Source: Limosilactobacillus viscerum | GTDB lineage: Bacteria > Bacillota > Bacilli > Lactobacillales > Lactobacillaceae | Assembly: GCF_947387525.1 (NCBI RefSeq) | Contig: NZ_CANDNW010000004.1 | Coordinates: 39,084-103,083 of the forward strand | Length of the DNA: 64,000 bases | Reading direction: 5' to 3' | Shown here: piece after piece, positions 1 to 10,133 of the stretch | How the letters are laid out: the number at the start of each line of letters is the position of its first letter | Numbering within the stretch: position 1 is the stretch's first letter | Made by a program: the position numbers and the translations under genes | Notes under the pieces: model-generated | The model's input: the letters and a program-made list of their open reading frames with translations, nothing else | Databases searched by the model: none | Told to the model about the DNA's origin: nothing

Positions 1-458
1 CCATTGTATTCCATTGGGTTGTGACTAGCAGTAATCATGATCCCCGCATAGGTCTTATTGTGACGAACGGCAAATGATAATTCGGGTGTTGGCCGAACAT
101 TATCGTAGATGTATACCTTAATGCCATGGGCACCCAATACCCGGGCAGAGTCGTGGGCAAATTTGTATGAGTTGTGACGGGAGTCGAAACCAATTGCAAC
201 CCCCCGTTGCTTGACTTCATCGCCAAGCGAATCCATCAAGGTAGCCAGTCCTTCAGTTGCTTGACGAACCGTGTAGACGTTCATCCGGTTGATACCAGGA
301 CCCATCAAGCCCCGCATACCAGCAGTACCAAATGACAATGGGCCATAAAAGGCATCTTCAATTTCCTTCTCATCGCTCATTGCGTCTAATTCTTGCTTCA
401 GCTTTGGATCGAGGTCAGTCCGCTCTTTCCATACTTGGTATGTGTCTCTCCAGCTCAC
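1..458 (-). CDS. Phospho-sugar mutase (phosphoglucomutase/phosphomannomutase), N-terminal part
   Basis: This is the first ~152 codons of an alpha-D-phosphohexomutase, which interconverts hexose 1- and 6-phosphates. It runs off the left edge of the window. It starts at GTG (458-456) behind an AAGGAG ribosome site. The protein begins MSWRDTYQVWKERTD and carries FGTAGMRG near residue 45, as in PgcA/ManB-type mutases. The catalytic phosphoserine loop TASHNP is at the extreme left end. The likely role is glucose-6-P to glucose-1-P, which would feed GalU two genes downstream. Whether it prefers glucose or mannose cannot be judged from this fragment. Confidence 0.93.
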   Translation of the reverse strand, partial: MSWRDTYQVWKERTDLDPKLKQELDAMSDEKEIEDAFYGPLSFGTAGMRGLMGPGINRMNVYTVRQATEGLATLMDSLGDEVKQRGVAIGFDSRHNSYKFAHDSARVLGAHGIKVYIYDNVRPTPELSFAVRHNKTYAGIMITASHNPMEYN

Positions 459-560
459 AATAAAGTCTCCTTTGCTTCTTTAATCTGTAACCAGTATACC
501 GCATCTCATTGCTCCTGCGTAGCTTTACTATCAATTTTACTAAAATTTTACTAGAAGATT

Positions 561-605
561 AAAAAGAAGCAAGACAGAAAGTTATTAGGAAACCACCTGT
601 CTCGC
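561..605 (-). terminator. Rho-independent terminator after trxB
   Basis: On the minus strand, the stem GCGAGACAG/CTGTCTTGC is followed by TTCTTTTT, just downstream of the trxB stop codon. Confidence 0.7.
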
Positions 606-620
606 CTCTGTAGCAAATTT

Positions 621-1550
621 TTAATTTAAGCCCTTAATATATTGGTAAACTTCTTGGCCGGCAATCGCACCATCACCCACCGCAGTCGCAATTTGACGGA
701 GCGGCGTTTCACGAACATCACCAATGGCGAAGATACCAGGAATACTGGTCTTCATCTCATTATCGGTTTTAACCCAGCCCTGGTCATCAAGCACGCCGAG
801 GCCCTTGAAAGGAGCCGTCATTGGAACCGTGCCGACATAAATGAAGGCACCTGCGGCGGAAATTTTACCATCTTCACCGGTCTTATTGTTATGTGTCTTC
901 ACACCGGTTACCTTAACATCGTCACCTAAGATTTCCGTCACGTTGGTGTTAAACACAAATTCCATCTTCTCGTTCTTTTCAGCTTCATCCTGGAGCATTG
1001 GCTGAGCACGGAGAACGTCACGACGGACCACCACCGTTACCTTTGAAGCAAATTGGGTCAGGTAGATTCCTTCTTCAACTGCGGAATCACCACCACCAAC
1101 TACGACCAGGTGCTTGCCCTTAAAGAAGGCTCCATCACAGACGGCACAGTAGGAAACGCCACGACCACTAAACTCTTCCTCACCTGGTACGCCAAGCTTG
1201 CGGTGGTCAGACCCGGTCGCAATAACTACCACTGGTGCAATGAAGGTGTCACCCATATCAGTAGTCACCTTCTTTTGCTGACCATCAGCCTCAATCTTTG
1301 TCACGGTCCCGTAAGCATATTCCGCACCAAACTGGGTAGCACCCTGGTACATCTTCTCGGCTAATTCTGGCCCTTGAATATCTTTAAAGCCAGAGTAATT
1401 AACAATTGACGCGGTATTATTAAGGTTTCCACCAAAAGAACCCCGGTCTAACATTACTACTTTTAAATTAGCACGCGATGCGTAAAGCGCGGTGGTCATC
1501 CCACCAGGGCCGGCACCGATGATAACCACATCGTACTTCTTTTCTGCCAT
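621..1550 (-). CDS. trxB: Thioredoxin reductase (NADPH)
   Basis: Flavoprotein of 309 residues that passes electrons from NADPH to thioredoxin in the cytoplasm. The FAD-binding GAGPGG is at residues 12-17. The redox-active pair lies in CAVC (135-138), and an NADPH-binding GGGDSA is at 152-157. The C-terminal FAD motif GDVRE is also present. Length is normal for the low-molecular-weight family. The start ATG has a GAGGAGG ribosome site. The gene stands alone, between a terminator and an upstream repeat element. Confidence 0.96.
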   Translation of the reverse strand: MAEKKYDVVIIGAGPGGMTTALYASRANLKVVMLDRGSFGGNLNNTASIVNYSGFKDIQGPELAEKMYQGATQFGAEYAYGTVTKIEADGQQKKVTTDMGDTFIAPVVVIATGSDHRKLGVPGEEEFSGRGVSYCAVCDGAFFKGKHLVVVGGGDSAVEEGIYLTQFASKVTVVVRRDVLRAQPMLQDEAEKNEKMEFVFNTNVTEILGDDVKVTGVKTHNNKTGEDGKISAAGAFIYVGTVPMTAPFKGLGVLDDQGWVKTDNEMKTSIPGIFAIGDVRETPLRQIATAVGDGAIAGQEVYQYIKGLN

Positions 1551-1674
1551 GATCTGTTCCTCCTCACGGTTTTAGTTACTAATTATGATAATAATAACTT
1601 CCCGGTTTGTCTATTCCTTTGCTCCCCACAAAGATTGATTATTGGTTCAAACACTGCCAAAACTTTAAGCTGAA

Positions 1675-1850
1675 AAAAAGGGACCGTGACATAGTCCTTT
1701 TATATAGATGAAAATCGAACAGCGCGGTACACAAATGAGGTCTAGAGCCCGTCAAAAGACGAACTCTAGACCTCTATTTGTGCTCGCGGGGGCTCGAAAA
1801 CGAAGTCGTAAACGACTTCTGTCTCGCGCCCTCTCAGTCTCCTAAAAATA
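1675..1850. repeat. Dispersed intergenic repeat, copy 1 (long hairpin)
   Basis: This region between trxB and galU holds a structured repeat. Positions 1701-1796 match 60932-61027 with 6 differences in 96 bases. The core folds into a long hairpin: CACAAAT pairs with ATTTGTG, GGTCTAGAG with CTCTAGACC, and CGTC with GACG around an AAAA loop. A further small hairpin, GAAGTCG/CGACTTC, follows at 1802-1819. The left flank GGGACCGTGACA also occurs at 40253. No ORF is supported. It could act as a transcript end for galU, but there is no clean U-tract. Confidence 0.8.
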
Positions 1851-1853
1851 TCA

Positions 1854-2771
1854 CTACTTTTTACTACTCTTCTTGTCCTCAGCGGCTAACTTTGCGCCAA
1901 GTTCCTTAATGTAGTCACGTAGTTCATCCTTAACTTGTGGATGTTGCAAACCATATTCAATGTTGGTCTTAACCCAGCCAAACTTGTTACCAACATCATA
2001 ACGGTCACCCTTGTATTCACGGGCAAAGACACGCTGCGTTTGGTTTAAGGTGTCAATGGCATCAGTCAGTTGAATTTCATTACCCTTACCTGGCTTTGTC
2101 TTTGCTAAAACATCAAAAATTTCAGGGGTAAAGACATACCGGCCGATAATTGCCAAGTCACTAGGTGCATCCTTTGGGGCAGGCTTTTCAACAAAGCTAG
2201 TAACATTGTAAAGACCCGGAGTGACTTCCTTACTTGGGTTGATTACACCATACTTAGCGGTATCTTCGTGTGGTACCCGCATTACCGCTAAGGTTGAAGC
2301 ACCTGTTTGGTGGTAACTATCGATTAATTGCTTAGTCAGTGGTTCACCATTGTTGTTAATGTTGTTCAGGTCGTCACCGAGCATTACAACGAATGGTTCA
2401 TCACCGATAAAGTCACGCGCCGTCAAAACAGCATCCCCTAAGCCACGCGGGTGGGATTGACGAATAAAGTAAATGTTAATGTCCGTTGTTTCTTCAACCA
2501 ACTTCAACATTTCATCCTTGTGCTTTGACCGTAAGTTATCTTCCAATTCAGGGTTGGAATCAAAGTGGTCTTCAATTGAGCGCTTATTCTTCCCGTCAAC
2601 AACCACGATGTCTTCGATACCTGACTTACGGGCTTCTTCAACAATAAACTGAATTGTTGGCTTATCAACAATCGGCAACATTTCCTTAGCTAATGCCTTT
2701 GTTGCGGGCAGAAAACGGGTTCCTAAACCAGCAGCAGGGATAATTGCCTTTCTAACACGTTTCATAACCAT
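1854..2771 (-). CDS. galU: UTP-glucose-1-phosphate uridylyltransferase
   Basis: Makes UDP-glucose from UTP and glucose-1-phosphate for cell-envelope polymers and the Leloir pathway. The nucleotide-binding signature [11 protein letters not shown] is near residues 16-26, and [20 protein letters not shown] is typical of the family. Length is about 305. Two ATGs are possible: AAAGGA sits only 3 bases before the first but 9 bases before the second (2765), so the protein may start at MKRVRKAI and be 303 residues. It works with the partial phosphoglucomutase and with galE at 27 kb. Confidence 0.96.
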   Translation of the reverse strand: MVMKRVRKAIIPAAGLGTRFLPATKALAKEMLPIVDKPTIQFIVEEARKSGIEDIVVVDGKNKRSIEDHFDSNPELEDNLRSKHKDEMLKLVEETTDINIYFIRQSHPRGLGDAVLTARDFIGDEPFVVMLGDDLNNINNNGEPLTKQLIDSYHQTGASTLAVMRVPHEDTAKYGVINPSKEVTPGLYNVTSFVEKPAPKDAPSDLAIIGRYVFTPEIFDVLAKTKPGKGNEIQLTDAIDTLNQTQRVFAREYKGDRYDVGNKFGWVKTNIEYGLQHPQVKDELRDYIKELGAKLAAEDKKSSKK

Positions 2772-2817
2772 AAATCCTTTCGTTACTTCAGTTTCTCTCT
2801 ATGGTATTTTACCATAC

Positions 2818-3834
2818 TTATTCAATCTCTGATGTTAAGTCCCGGTTCATCAGCTGGGAAATTGCATCCTTGATCCCTTTACCCTCGTAAAGTACTTCGT
2901 AAAGTGATTCGGTGATCGGCATCTTCACTTGCCGCTTCCGGCTTAATTCGTAGGCCGCCTTGGTAGTGTAGACCCCTTCAATCACCATTCCCATGTTCTT
3001 AATTACGTCATCAAGTTTTTGGCCTTGACCAAGCTGGTAACCAGCCCGCCAATTACGAGAATTCTTACTTGTAGCGGTTACCACTAAGTCACCGACACCA
3101 GAAAGGCCGATAAAGGTCATTGGGTTAGCACCAAATGCAACCCCCAACCGGCGGATTTCTGCAAGGCCCCGGGTAATAAGTGCCGCGCGAGCATTATCAT
3201 GGTAGCCAAGTCCCTGGAGAGCTCCAGCACCAATTGCGATAATGTTCTTCAAAGCGGCACCAAACTCGGCACCGATCACGTCATCATTGGTATAAACCCG
3301 GAAGTATGAATTACTGAAAAGCTGTTGAACCTGCTTAGCTAGTTCAATATCTTCACAGGCCGCCGTTACCGCAGTCATATCCTTAATTGCAACATCTTCC
3401 GCATGACTAGGTCCTGATAGGACAACAATCCCTGCCCGGTGTTCAGGGGCAATTTCTTCCGCCAGCATTTCTGATGGCCGCTTGTAGGTATTTTGCTCCA
3501 GGCCCTTCGTTGCGTGAATAAGCAGTGGCTTTTGGTCTAGTTCACCAAGAATTTGGTTCAGCTTGCTAGCAACCTGCCGTAAGCCCTTGGTTGGGATAAC
3601 AATCAAGATAAAGGCTGCCCCAGCAACTGCCTCCTTCATATCAGTTGTTGCAACCAACTTATCAGAGTAAACCAGGTTCTTCATGTAAGCCGGGTTAACG
3701 TGCTCAGTGTTTAATTGATCCACCTGCTGTTGGTTACGTGCCCATAGAGTCACAGAATGACCATTTTCGACCAACATGTTTGCTAACGTGCTACCCCAGG
3801 AGCCAGCACCTAATACCGCAATTTTTTCTGCCAT
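2818..3834 (-). CDS. gpsA: Glycerol-3-phosphate dehydrogenase [NAD(P)+]
   Basis: Makes sn-glycerol-3-phosphate from dihydroxyacetone phosphate for phospholipid synthesis. The dinucleotide-binding motif GAGSWG is at residues 9-14. The catalytic lysine region AALKNIIAIGAG and the C-terminal PITESLYEVLYEG are clear. I start it at ATG 3834 (338 aa). The longer reading frame begins at a TTG that overlaps the AGGAG ribosome site. It follows lgt by a few bases, in a membrane-lipid and signalling operon with hprK. Confidence 0.96.
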   Translation of the reverse strand: MAEKIAVLGAGSWGSTLANMLVENGHSVTLWARNQQQVDQLNTEHVNPAYMKNLVYSDKLVATTDMKEAVAGAAFILIVIPTKGLRQVASKLNQILGELDQKPLLIHATKGLEQNTYKRPSEMLAEEIAPEHRAGIVVLSGPSHAEDVAIKDMTAVTAACEDIELAKQVQQLFSNSYFRVYTNDDVIGAEFGAALKNIIAIGAGALQGLGYHDNARAALITRGLAEIRRLGVAFGANPMTFIGLSGVGDLVVTATSKNSRNWRAGYQLGQGQKLDDVIKNMGMVIEGVYTTKAAYELSRKRQVKMPITESLYEVLYEGKGIKDAISQLMNRDLTSEIE

Positions 3835-3858
3835 AACTATTCTCCTCAAAATCAAAAT

Positions 3859-4665
3859 TTAGTTACTAGTCCAGTACCATGGTAACGTTTTTGACCGCCG
3901 ACGAGCAACCATTATTACCAACGCACTGACAAAAAAGATTACTGACAAAAATTGTGAAACCCGGATTGACCCTAACATCAGGCTGTCAGTCCGCATTCCT
4001 TCAATCACGAACCGTCCAGCCGCATACCACATTACGTAAGTGAGGAAAACTTCCCCCTGCTTAAATAAGTGGTGACGGTGGCGCAATAACATTAGGAGTA
4101 CAAAACCGGTCAAATCCCACAACGACTCATACAAAAAGGTCGGCACACGGTAATTACCACCAATGTACATTTGGTTAATAATCCAATTAGGGATATGCTG
4201 ACCAACCAAAGCTGCCCGGCTCGTAATTCGGCCAAACGCTTCCTGGTTCATGAAGTTACCCCACCGGCCAATTCCCTGTGCCATGATTAATGTCGGTGCA
4301 ATCACATCGACCATCGTCCACATCGACAAATGACGAGCACGACAAAAGAAATACAAGGTTAAAAAGCCACCAATAATTGAGCCGTAAATGGCAATTCCAC
4401 CATCCCAAATTGCAATTATTTCTCCAGGATGGTTAGCGTAATACGACCACTGAAAGGCAACGTAATAAAGCCGCGCACAGATAATTGCCACGGGAATCGC
4501 CCATAGTAAGTAATCATAAAAGTAGTCTTCATCAATGCCCAGCCGCTTTCCCTCCGCAACCGAAAGGATAAGGGCCAGCACAACGCCACTAGCAATGATA
4601 ATTCCATACCAGTGGACTTCAATTGCGCCAAGTTGAAACGCAATCGGGTTTAATGCCGCTACCAT
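3859..4665 (-). CDS. lgt: Prolipoprotein diacylglyceryl transferase
   Basis: Integral membrane enzyme that transfers a diacylglyceryl group to the lipobox cysteine of prolipoproteins. There are 268 residues with about seven hydrophobic spans. The family signature GRWGNFMNQE is at 133-142, and HWYGIIIASG near the N-terminus is also characteristic. The ATG overlaps the hprK stop codon by one base (TAATG), so the two are translationally coupled. hprK-lgt-gpsA is a common order in bacilli and lactobacilli. Confidence 0.96.
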   Translation of the reverse strand: MVAALNPIAFQLGAIEVHWYGIIIASGVVLALILSVAEGKRLGIDEDYFYDYLLWAIPVAIICARLYYVAFQWSYYANHPGEIIAIWDGGIAIYGSIIGGFLTLYFFCRARHLSMWTMVDVIAPTLIMAQGIGRWGNFMNQEAFGRITSRAALVGQHIPNWIINQMYIGGNYRVPTFLYESLWDLTGFVLLMLLRHRHHLFKQGEVFLTYVMWYAAGRFVIEGMRTDSLMLGSIRVSQFLSVIFFVSALVIMVARRRSKTLPWYWTSN

Positions 4666-5624
4666 TACTTATCTTGCTCCTTGCTGTCCCGGGCTGAATT
4701 TTGCTTAATCAACCGGTTTAGGTTTTCATCAAAGGTCTTCGTGGCGTCATACCCCATCGTCTCGGCACGGTAATTCATTGCCGCCGATTCAATGATAATG
4801 GCCAGGTTACGACCGGTCTTAACTGGTACGGATACCTTTGGAATAATTACCCCTTGAACAGTTTGCGTATCGCCACGGTCACCCAGGCGGTCAAACTTAG
4901 TATCCGGCGTCCACGTTTCCAGGTGCACAATCAAGTTAATGTTGTCTTCAGGCATTATTGCACCGGTCCCATACAGGGTTGAAACGTCAATGATTCCAAT
5001 CCCCCGAATTTCCATCAGGTGTTGCAGGATGGCAGGAGCGGTACCAATTAATGTTTGTTCATCACGCGCGTACACTTCAACCCGGTCATCGGCGACCAGA
5101 CGGTGTCCCCGCCGGACCAGCTCCAGCGCCGTTTCACTCTTACCAACACCAGAGTCACCAGTAATTAGCACACCGACCCCACTAATATCAACCAGGACAC
5201 CGTGCATTGACTTCCGCGGTGCTAGCCGGCCAAGGAGGTAGGAAGTCATGTTACTTAAAATCTGTGATGAAGTTAAGTGAGTTCCCAGAATCGGAATTTG
5301 GGCATCCTCCGCCGCCTTCTTTAACTCTTCGGGAATGGGTAAGTTGGTTGAAATTACAAAGCAAGGCGTTTGCGGCGTACACATCCGGGTCATGTATTCG
5401 GTCATTTGATCATGTGTTAAATCCTTTGAGAAGGAGATTTCCGTAATCCCTAACAATTGGATCCGCATTGCTGGATAGTGCTTAAAATAACCCGCAAATT
5501 CCAAGGCTGGTCGTGAAATATCACTAGTGGTAATTGTCCGTCCTAAGTAATTTTCACCCTGTAATACCTTCAGACGAACTTTATCTACTAATTCTTGAAC
5601 CGTAACATGTGTCAACTTACTCAC
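4665..5624 (-). CDS. hprK: HPr kinase/phosphorylase
   Basis: Phosphorylates and dephosphorylates Ser46 of HPr, so it controls catabolite repression through CcpA. There are 319 residues. The Walker A loop GDSGVGKS is at 156-163, His141 lies in the MHGVLVDISG stretch, and the HprK signature MEIRGIGIIDV begins at 204. Likely CcpA (cre) sites upstream of adhE, cydA and galE in this same window would be downstream outputs of this regulator. The operon continues into lgt. Confidence 0.96.
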   Translation of the reverse strand: MSKLTHVTVQELVDKVRLKVLQGENYLGRTITTSDISRPALEFAGYFKHYPAMRIQLLGITEISFSKDLTHDQMTEYMTRMCTPQTPCFVISTNLPIPEELKKAAEDAQIPILGTHLTSSQILSNMTSYLLGRLAPRKSMHGVLVDISGVGVLITGDSGVGKSETALELVRRGHRLVADDRVEVYARDEQTLIGTAPAILQHLMEIRGIGIIDVSTLYGTGAIMPEDNINLIVHLETWTPDTKFDRLGDRGDTQTVQGVIIPKVSVPVKTGRNLAIIIESAAMNYRAETMGYDATKTFDENLNRLIKQNSARDSKEQDK

Positions 5625-5627
5625 TCC

Positions 5628-5984
5628 TTAATAATCAGACTGGTGACTGGTAATAACTGTATTGCAGATCGACATAATAATCGCAATTAACATCGCTGCC
5701 CAAAACGAAGAAAAGCTAAAGTATAGCGAGCCAATTAGCATTGAAGTTAATTCAAGCATGGCGCCATTTATTACAATACTAAAGAGTCCTAATGTCAGAA
5801 TGTTTACTGGTAAAGTCAGTACCACCAAAATTGGTTTAACTAGGACATTTAAGATGGCAAGGACAAACGCTGCCAGCAAGGCAACCCATGCGTGGCTAAC
5901 ATAGATCAAGCCAGTACCAGCGAATAAACCGGCAAGCGCAATAAATAAAATTGTATCAACTAGCACTTTCTTCCAAAAAGTCAT
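5628..5984 (-). CDS. Small membrane protein, YvlD/phage-holin-like family
   Basis: 118 residues with four hydrophobic segments covering nearly all of the protein, including VLVKPILVVLTLPVNILTLG, which is typical of the YvlD family. Function is unknown. In other Firmicutes such proteins sit beside PspC-domain proteins, as here, which suggests an envelope-stress role (inference). Its ATG overlaps the stop of the upstream PspC gene by one base, and hprK follows after 3 bases. Confidence 0.8.
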   Translation of the reverse strand: MTFWKKVLVDTILFIALAGLFAGTGLIYVSHAWVALLAAFVLAILNVLVKPILVVLTLPVNILTLGLFSIVINGAMLELTSMLIGSLYFSFSSFWAAMLIAIIMSICNTVITSHQSDY

Positions 5985-6325
5985 TATGATCTTCCATTTC
6001 TTTTAATATCTTTTTCTTCAACGTCTGTAAGTGTCCGCCGCGTCCGTGGCTGCTCACTCGTTGACGTCATATTTTGCTGAATATCGTTAACGGCCTTAAA
6101 GAAGCCTAAGATTCCCGGGTGTTGGGGGTCAGGCGGCATGATGAGCATCATAATGATATAGATGATTATTCCGGGAACAATTCCGGTTAGGATACTCAAA
6201 ACCACGTAAAAAACCCGGAAAATATTTGGTGAGCAGTTAAAATATTGGCCGAGGCCACCAAAAACACCAGCTAAAATCCGGTCACTACCAGACCGCGTTA
6301 ACTTTTTACGTTGACTTTCCCTCAT
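5984..6325 (-). CDS. PspC-domain membrane protein
   Basis: 113 residues from ATG 6325, with GAGGTG as ribosome site. The longer frame starts at an unsupported TTG. A PspC domain occupies the first ~70 residues (RSGSDRILAGVFGGLGQYF, then a hydrophobic VVLSILTGIVPGIIIYIIMM). A charged cytoplasmic tail with RTRRTLTDVEEKDIKR follows. PspC proteins sense membrane stress in other bacteria; the role here is inferred. It leads the small operon into the YvlD-like gene and hprK. Confidence 0.86.
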   Translation of the reverse strand: MRESQRKKLTRSGSDRILAGVFGGLGQYFNCSPNIFRVFYVVLSILTGIVPGIIIYIIMMLIMPPDPQHPGILGFFKAVNDIQQNMTSTSEQPRTRRTLTDVEEKDIKRNGRS

Positions 6326-6381
6326 CAAAACACCTCTTTTTCTTAAATATTACCTGCTTTTACTAGCAACTGCAATTACAG

Positions 6382-7498
6382 TTACTGGGGATTCTTTTGA
6401 CTCAGCTTCCATTGAAGGTAAGCGTTGATAAAGGGATCTAATTCGCCATCCATCACCGCCTGCCCATTATGGGTTTCGTAGTTGCTCCGGTTATCTTTCA
6501 CCAAGGTATACGGGTGGAAAACATAGGAACGAATTTGCGAACCCCATCCAATGTCCAGTTGTTCACCTTCGATTTCAGCCCGCTTCTTGGCTTTTTTCTC
6601 TTCTTCAAGTTCATAGAGTTTAGATTTCAACATGTTCATTGCAGTAACCCGGTTCTGCAGTTGGGAACGTTCCGCTTGCGAGGAAGTAACAATCCCGGTT
6701 GGCAAGTGGGTAATCCGAACGGCTGATTCAGTCTTGTTAATGTGCTGACCACCGGCACCACTCGACCGGAAAGTATCAACTCGTAAGTCAGACGGATCGA
6801 TTTCAATATTCACGCTCTCATCCAACTCTGGCATAACATCAACCGATGCAAAGGAAGTATGACGACGACCAGCAGCATCAAATGGTGAAATCCGGACAAG
6901 ACGGTGGACCCCCTTTTCGCTACGGAGGTAGCCAAAAGCATTGTGCCCCTTAATCAACAGGGTAACACTCTTAATTCCGGCAGTTTCACCAGCTTCATAG
7001 TTTGCCGTTTCAACCGTAAAACCATGCTGTTCACCCCACCGGGTATACATCCGAAAAAGCATCTCACCCCAGTCCTGTGCTTCTGTACCACCAGCACCTG
7101 GGTGGATTTCCAAGATTGCATTGTGGCTATCATACTTTTCGTTAAGGAGCTGGCTAAGTCGGTACTGCTGAAGTGATTTTTCAGTTGTAGTGAAGGATTT
7201 ATCCAGTTCCGCAGCGAGGTCCGGATCTGGCTCTATCTCTAACAGTTCCACATTTGTTTCCAGGTCAGCAATCTTTTCCCTTAGTTCAACAAAAGTATCC
7301 CGTTTTTCTTTCAATGCGTTATTATCATTGATTAACTTCTGGGCCTTGGTATTGTCATCCCAAAAGCCAGGTTGCGCCATCTCATGTTCATTTTCCGCAA
7401 TCTGTTCATCTAATGCATCAAGGTCAAAGAGACCTCCCGAAGCGTGCAACCTCTGCTTGCATTGCTTCTATTTTTTTCTTTGCTTCACTTAATTCCAC
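6382..7498 (-). CDS. prfB: Peptide chain release factor 2, with programmed +1 frameshift
   Basis: RF2 ends translation at UGA and UAA. The gene is in two frames. A GTG start (7498-7496), eight bases after GGAGG, opens a 24-codon segment ending at an in-frame TGA (7426-7424). The site reads GGGAGG, then three bases, then CTT TGA C: the classic internal Shine-Dalgarno plus slippery codon. Slipping one base forward joins the 347-codon main frame, giving about 371 residues. The peptidyl-hydrolysis motif GGQ (SSGAGGQHINKTES) and the RF2 recognition region SPFDAAGRRH are intact. Too much RF2 lowers the frameshift, so the gene regulates itself. Confidence 0.96.
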
Positions 7499-7523
7499 CA
7501 GTAATTCCTCCATATACAAACAT

Positions 7524-7563
7524 ACGGCAGCGGTACCGTCATGGGTGACCTTACTGCCGTACC
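7524..7563 (-). other. Hairpin between secA and prfB
   Basis: On the minus strand, TACGGCAG pairs with CTGCCGTA around an inner GTCA/TGAC hairpin. No T-run follows, so this may be a processing or attenuation structure rather than a terminator. Confidence 0.4.
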
Positions 7564-7586
7564 TTATTGTAATTTCTTAATTCGCT

Positions 7587-9950
7587 TTACCGCGTAACAT
7601 TTTGCCGAATTTCGGACTTCATGAAGAGGCGCGTTGTTTCATACTCAATGTCGGCAACCATTTGCTCAAACATGTGGTAACCAGCCGTCTGGTATTCAAC
7701 CAGTGGGTTTAATTGCCCGTAACCACGCAGACCAACTGATTGACGGAACTGGTCCATCACGTCAATGTGGTCCGTCCAGTGTGAGTCAACTACCCGCAAC
7801 AGGACAACCTTTTCAAACTCAAGCATTTGTGACGGGTCGGATAAGATTTGCTTCTTTTCGTCGTAAACCTTTTCGGCAAAGCCCATCAGGAAATCAACGA
7901 TCTGATCCTGACTCTTGCCATCAAGGTCGGCAACTGAAATTGTTCCCGGCTTAACTAGGACTTCTTCAGTAAAGTCAACGATTCCTTGCAAATCCCATTC
8001 CTTTTGGTCACCAAGCGTGTGCTGCTCAACTTCCCGTTGAATGGTCCGCTTGAAGATCGGCATCAGCACCCACTTAAGGGACTTGGTTTCGGTAATGATC
8101 TGCTGCCGTTCCTTATAGATGATTTCACGTTGTTCACGCATTACGTCATCATATTGCAAGACGTTCTTCCGGGAGTCGTAGTTGTTACCTTCAACCCGTT
8201 TTTGGGCTGATTCAACTTGACGCGTCAAGAACCGACTCTTGATAACGGCATCGTCACCTTGCACCTTCATCCGGTCCAAGAATGCCTTAATCCGTTCACC
8301 ACCGAACCGCTTCATCAAGTCATCCTCAAGCGATAAGTAGAATTGTGATAAACCAGGGTCACCCTGACGACCGGAACGACCACGAAGCTGGTTATCAATC
8401 CGCCGTGATTCATGTCGTTCCGTACCAATCACTGCCAGGCCACCTAGTTCACGAACACCAGGGCCAAGCTTAATATCAGTACCACGACCAGCCATGTTGG
8501 TGGCAATCGTGACTGCACCACGTTGTCCGGCATTCTTGATAATATCGGCTTCCTTAGCGTGGTTCTTCGCGTTCAAGACAACATGTGGAATGTGTTCTTG
8601 ATCTAGCAAGTGGGACAGGTATTCAGATGTTTCAACCGCCACGGTACCAACTAGAATTGGTTGCCCCTTAGCATGCAGGCTCTTAATCCGCTTAACAACG
8701 GCCGCAAACTTGCTCTGCAATGTTGGGTACAAGAGGTCCGGCTCATCTTTCCGGGCAACTGGCCGGTTAGTCGGAATCGTGATTGTCTCCATGTTGTAAA
8801 TTTCACGAAATTCTTCTTGTTCGGTCTTGGCCGTCCCGGTCATCCCAGACAGCTTGTTGTACATCCGGAACAAGTTCTGGTAGGTAATGTTGGCCATTGT
8901 CTTGTTTTCTTCCTGAATCTTAACGCCTTCCTTGGCTTCAATTGCCTGGTGAAGACCATCAGAGAACCGCCGACCTTGCATAACACGACCAGTGAATGAG
9001 TCAACGATTAAAACTTCCCCATCTGAAACCACGTAGTCCTTATCAAGGTGCATGATGTAGTTAGCACGGAGAGCTTGGTCTAAGTGGTGCGTTAATGCCG
9101 TATTTTCTGGATCATACAGGTTCTTAAGGTTGAAGTACTTTTCAGCCTTCTTAATTCCCTCATCAGTTAAGGAAACCGTCTTGGATTCAAGGTCGACCTT
9201 ATAGTCAACTTCATTCTTCAGTTGCTTAACAAAACGGTCAGTCTGCTTGTAAAGCTTTGATGTTCCCGTCCCTGGTCCAGAAATAATCAGCGGCGTCCGG
9301 GCTTCATCAATCAGGATCGAGTCAACTTCATCGACAATCGCATAATTTAACCCCCGCTGAACTTGGTCTTCCTTGTAGACCGCCATGTTATCCCGCAAGT
9401 AGTCAAACCCAATTTCACTGTTTGTCGAATACATGATATCCGCCTGGTAAGCCTGCCGCTTTTCATCAGGACTCTTTTCAGAGTTGTTAACACCAACGCT
9501 GCAACCCAACCAGTTGTACAATTGGCCCATTTCAGTGGCATCACGCTTAGAAAGGTATTCGTTAACCGTAATAACGTGAACACCCTTACCAGAAATAGCG
9601 TTCAAATAAACTGGCATCGTGGCCGTTAAAGTCTTCCCTTCACCGGTCTTCATTTCCGCAATGTTACCTTCATGGAGAACAATTCCCCCCATGATCTGAA
9701 CGTGGAACGGGTAAAGTCCTAAGACCCGCTTAGCACCTTCCCGGGCAACCGCAAATGCTTCGGGTAACATGTGATCAAGTGATTCACCCTTTTGGTAGCG
9801 TTGACGGAATTCATCCGTCTTGGCCTTCAACTGGTCATCACTTAATTCTTCCATTGGTTTAGCATAGGTTTCAACCTTATTAGCTATTTTATTAATCCGC
9901 CGTAACTCACGACGATCGCTTTCAATCCATTTTCTTAAAATGTTGGCCAT
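7587..9950 (-). CDS. secA: Preprotein translocase ATPase
   Basis: Motor that pushes unfolded secretory proteins through SecYEG. There are 787 residues. The Walker A motif MKTGEGKT is at 100-107, and the DEAD-type [13 protein letters not shown] starts at 207. The second helicase half includes [14 protein letters not shown] and [11 protein letters not shown]. The C-terminal zinc-binding tail found in many SecA proteins is missing; the protein ends at SEIRQNVTR. This seems common in lactobacilli (recollection). The ribosome site is AAGGA. The order hpf-secA-prfB is the usual one in this group. Confidence 0.97.
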   Translation of the reverse strand: MANILRKWIESDRRELRRINKIANKVETYAKPMEELSDDQLKAKTDEFRQRYQKGESLDHMLPEAFAVAREGAKRVLGLYPFHVQIMGGIVLHEGNIAEMKTGEGKTLTATMPVYLNAISGKGVHVITVNEYLSKRDATEMGQLYNWLGCSVGVNNSEKSPDEKRQAYQADIMYSTNSEIGFDYLRDNMAVYKEDQVQRGLNYAIVDEVDSILIDEARTPLIISGPGTGTSKLYKQTDRFVKQLKNEVDYKVDLESKTVSLTDEGIKKAEKYFNLKNLYDPENTALTHHLDQALRANYIMHLDKDYVVSDGEVLIVDSFTGRVMQGRRFSDGLHQAIEAKEGVKIQEENKTMANITYQNLFRMYNKLSGMTGTAKTEQEEFREIYNMETITIPTNRPVARKDEPDLLYPTLQSKFAAVVKRIKSLHAKGQPILVGTVAVETSEYLSHLLDQEHIPHVVLNAKNHAKEADIIKNAGQRGAVTIATNMAGRGTDIKLGPGVRELGGLAVIGTERHESRRIDNQLRGRSGRQGDPGLSQFYLSLEDDLMKRFGGERIKAFLDRMKVQGDDAVIKSRFLTRQVESAQKRVEGNNYDSRKNVLQYDDVMREQREIIYKERQQIITETKSLKWVLMPIFKRTIQREVEQHTLGDQKEWDLQGIVDFTEEVLVKPGTISVADLDGKSQDQIVDFLMGFAEKVYDEKKQILSDPSQMLEFEKVVLLRVVDSHWTDHIDVMDQFRQSVGLRGYGQLNPLVEYQTAGYHMFEQMVADIEYETTRLFMKSEIRQNVTR

Positions 9951-10092
9951 AAAAGCGTCCTTCCTAATTTCTCGCTTGAGTAATAGTGATAAAAGGTGCT
10001 ACTCAAGCCAATTATATTTTATCTTAACTGCAATATTTTAACACGTTGACAGTCGATTGAAAACTATCTAGGCCTCCCCGCGCAGAATCCAT

Positions 10093-10123
10093 AAAAAAAG
10101 AGCTGTGAACTTAATCACAGCTC
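10093..10123 (-). terminator. Terminator after hpf
   Basis: Minus-strand stem GAGCTGTGA/TCACAGCTC followed by seven T, 11 bases beyond the hpf stop codon. Confidence 0.88.
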
Positions 10124-10133
10124 CTGACTGATT

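Noticed and set aside
642-1364. Long open frames opposite trxB, and similar antisense frames opposite secA, groEL, nrdE, adhE and cyd genes
   Set aside because: They are shadows of strongly coding frames, lack ribosome sites and have no recognisable protein motifs.
10045-10070. TTGACA on the plus strand as a promoter
   Set aside because: No -10 at proper spacing and no plus-strand gene follows before hpf on the opposite strand.
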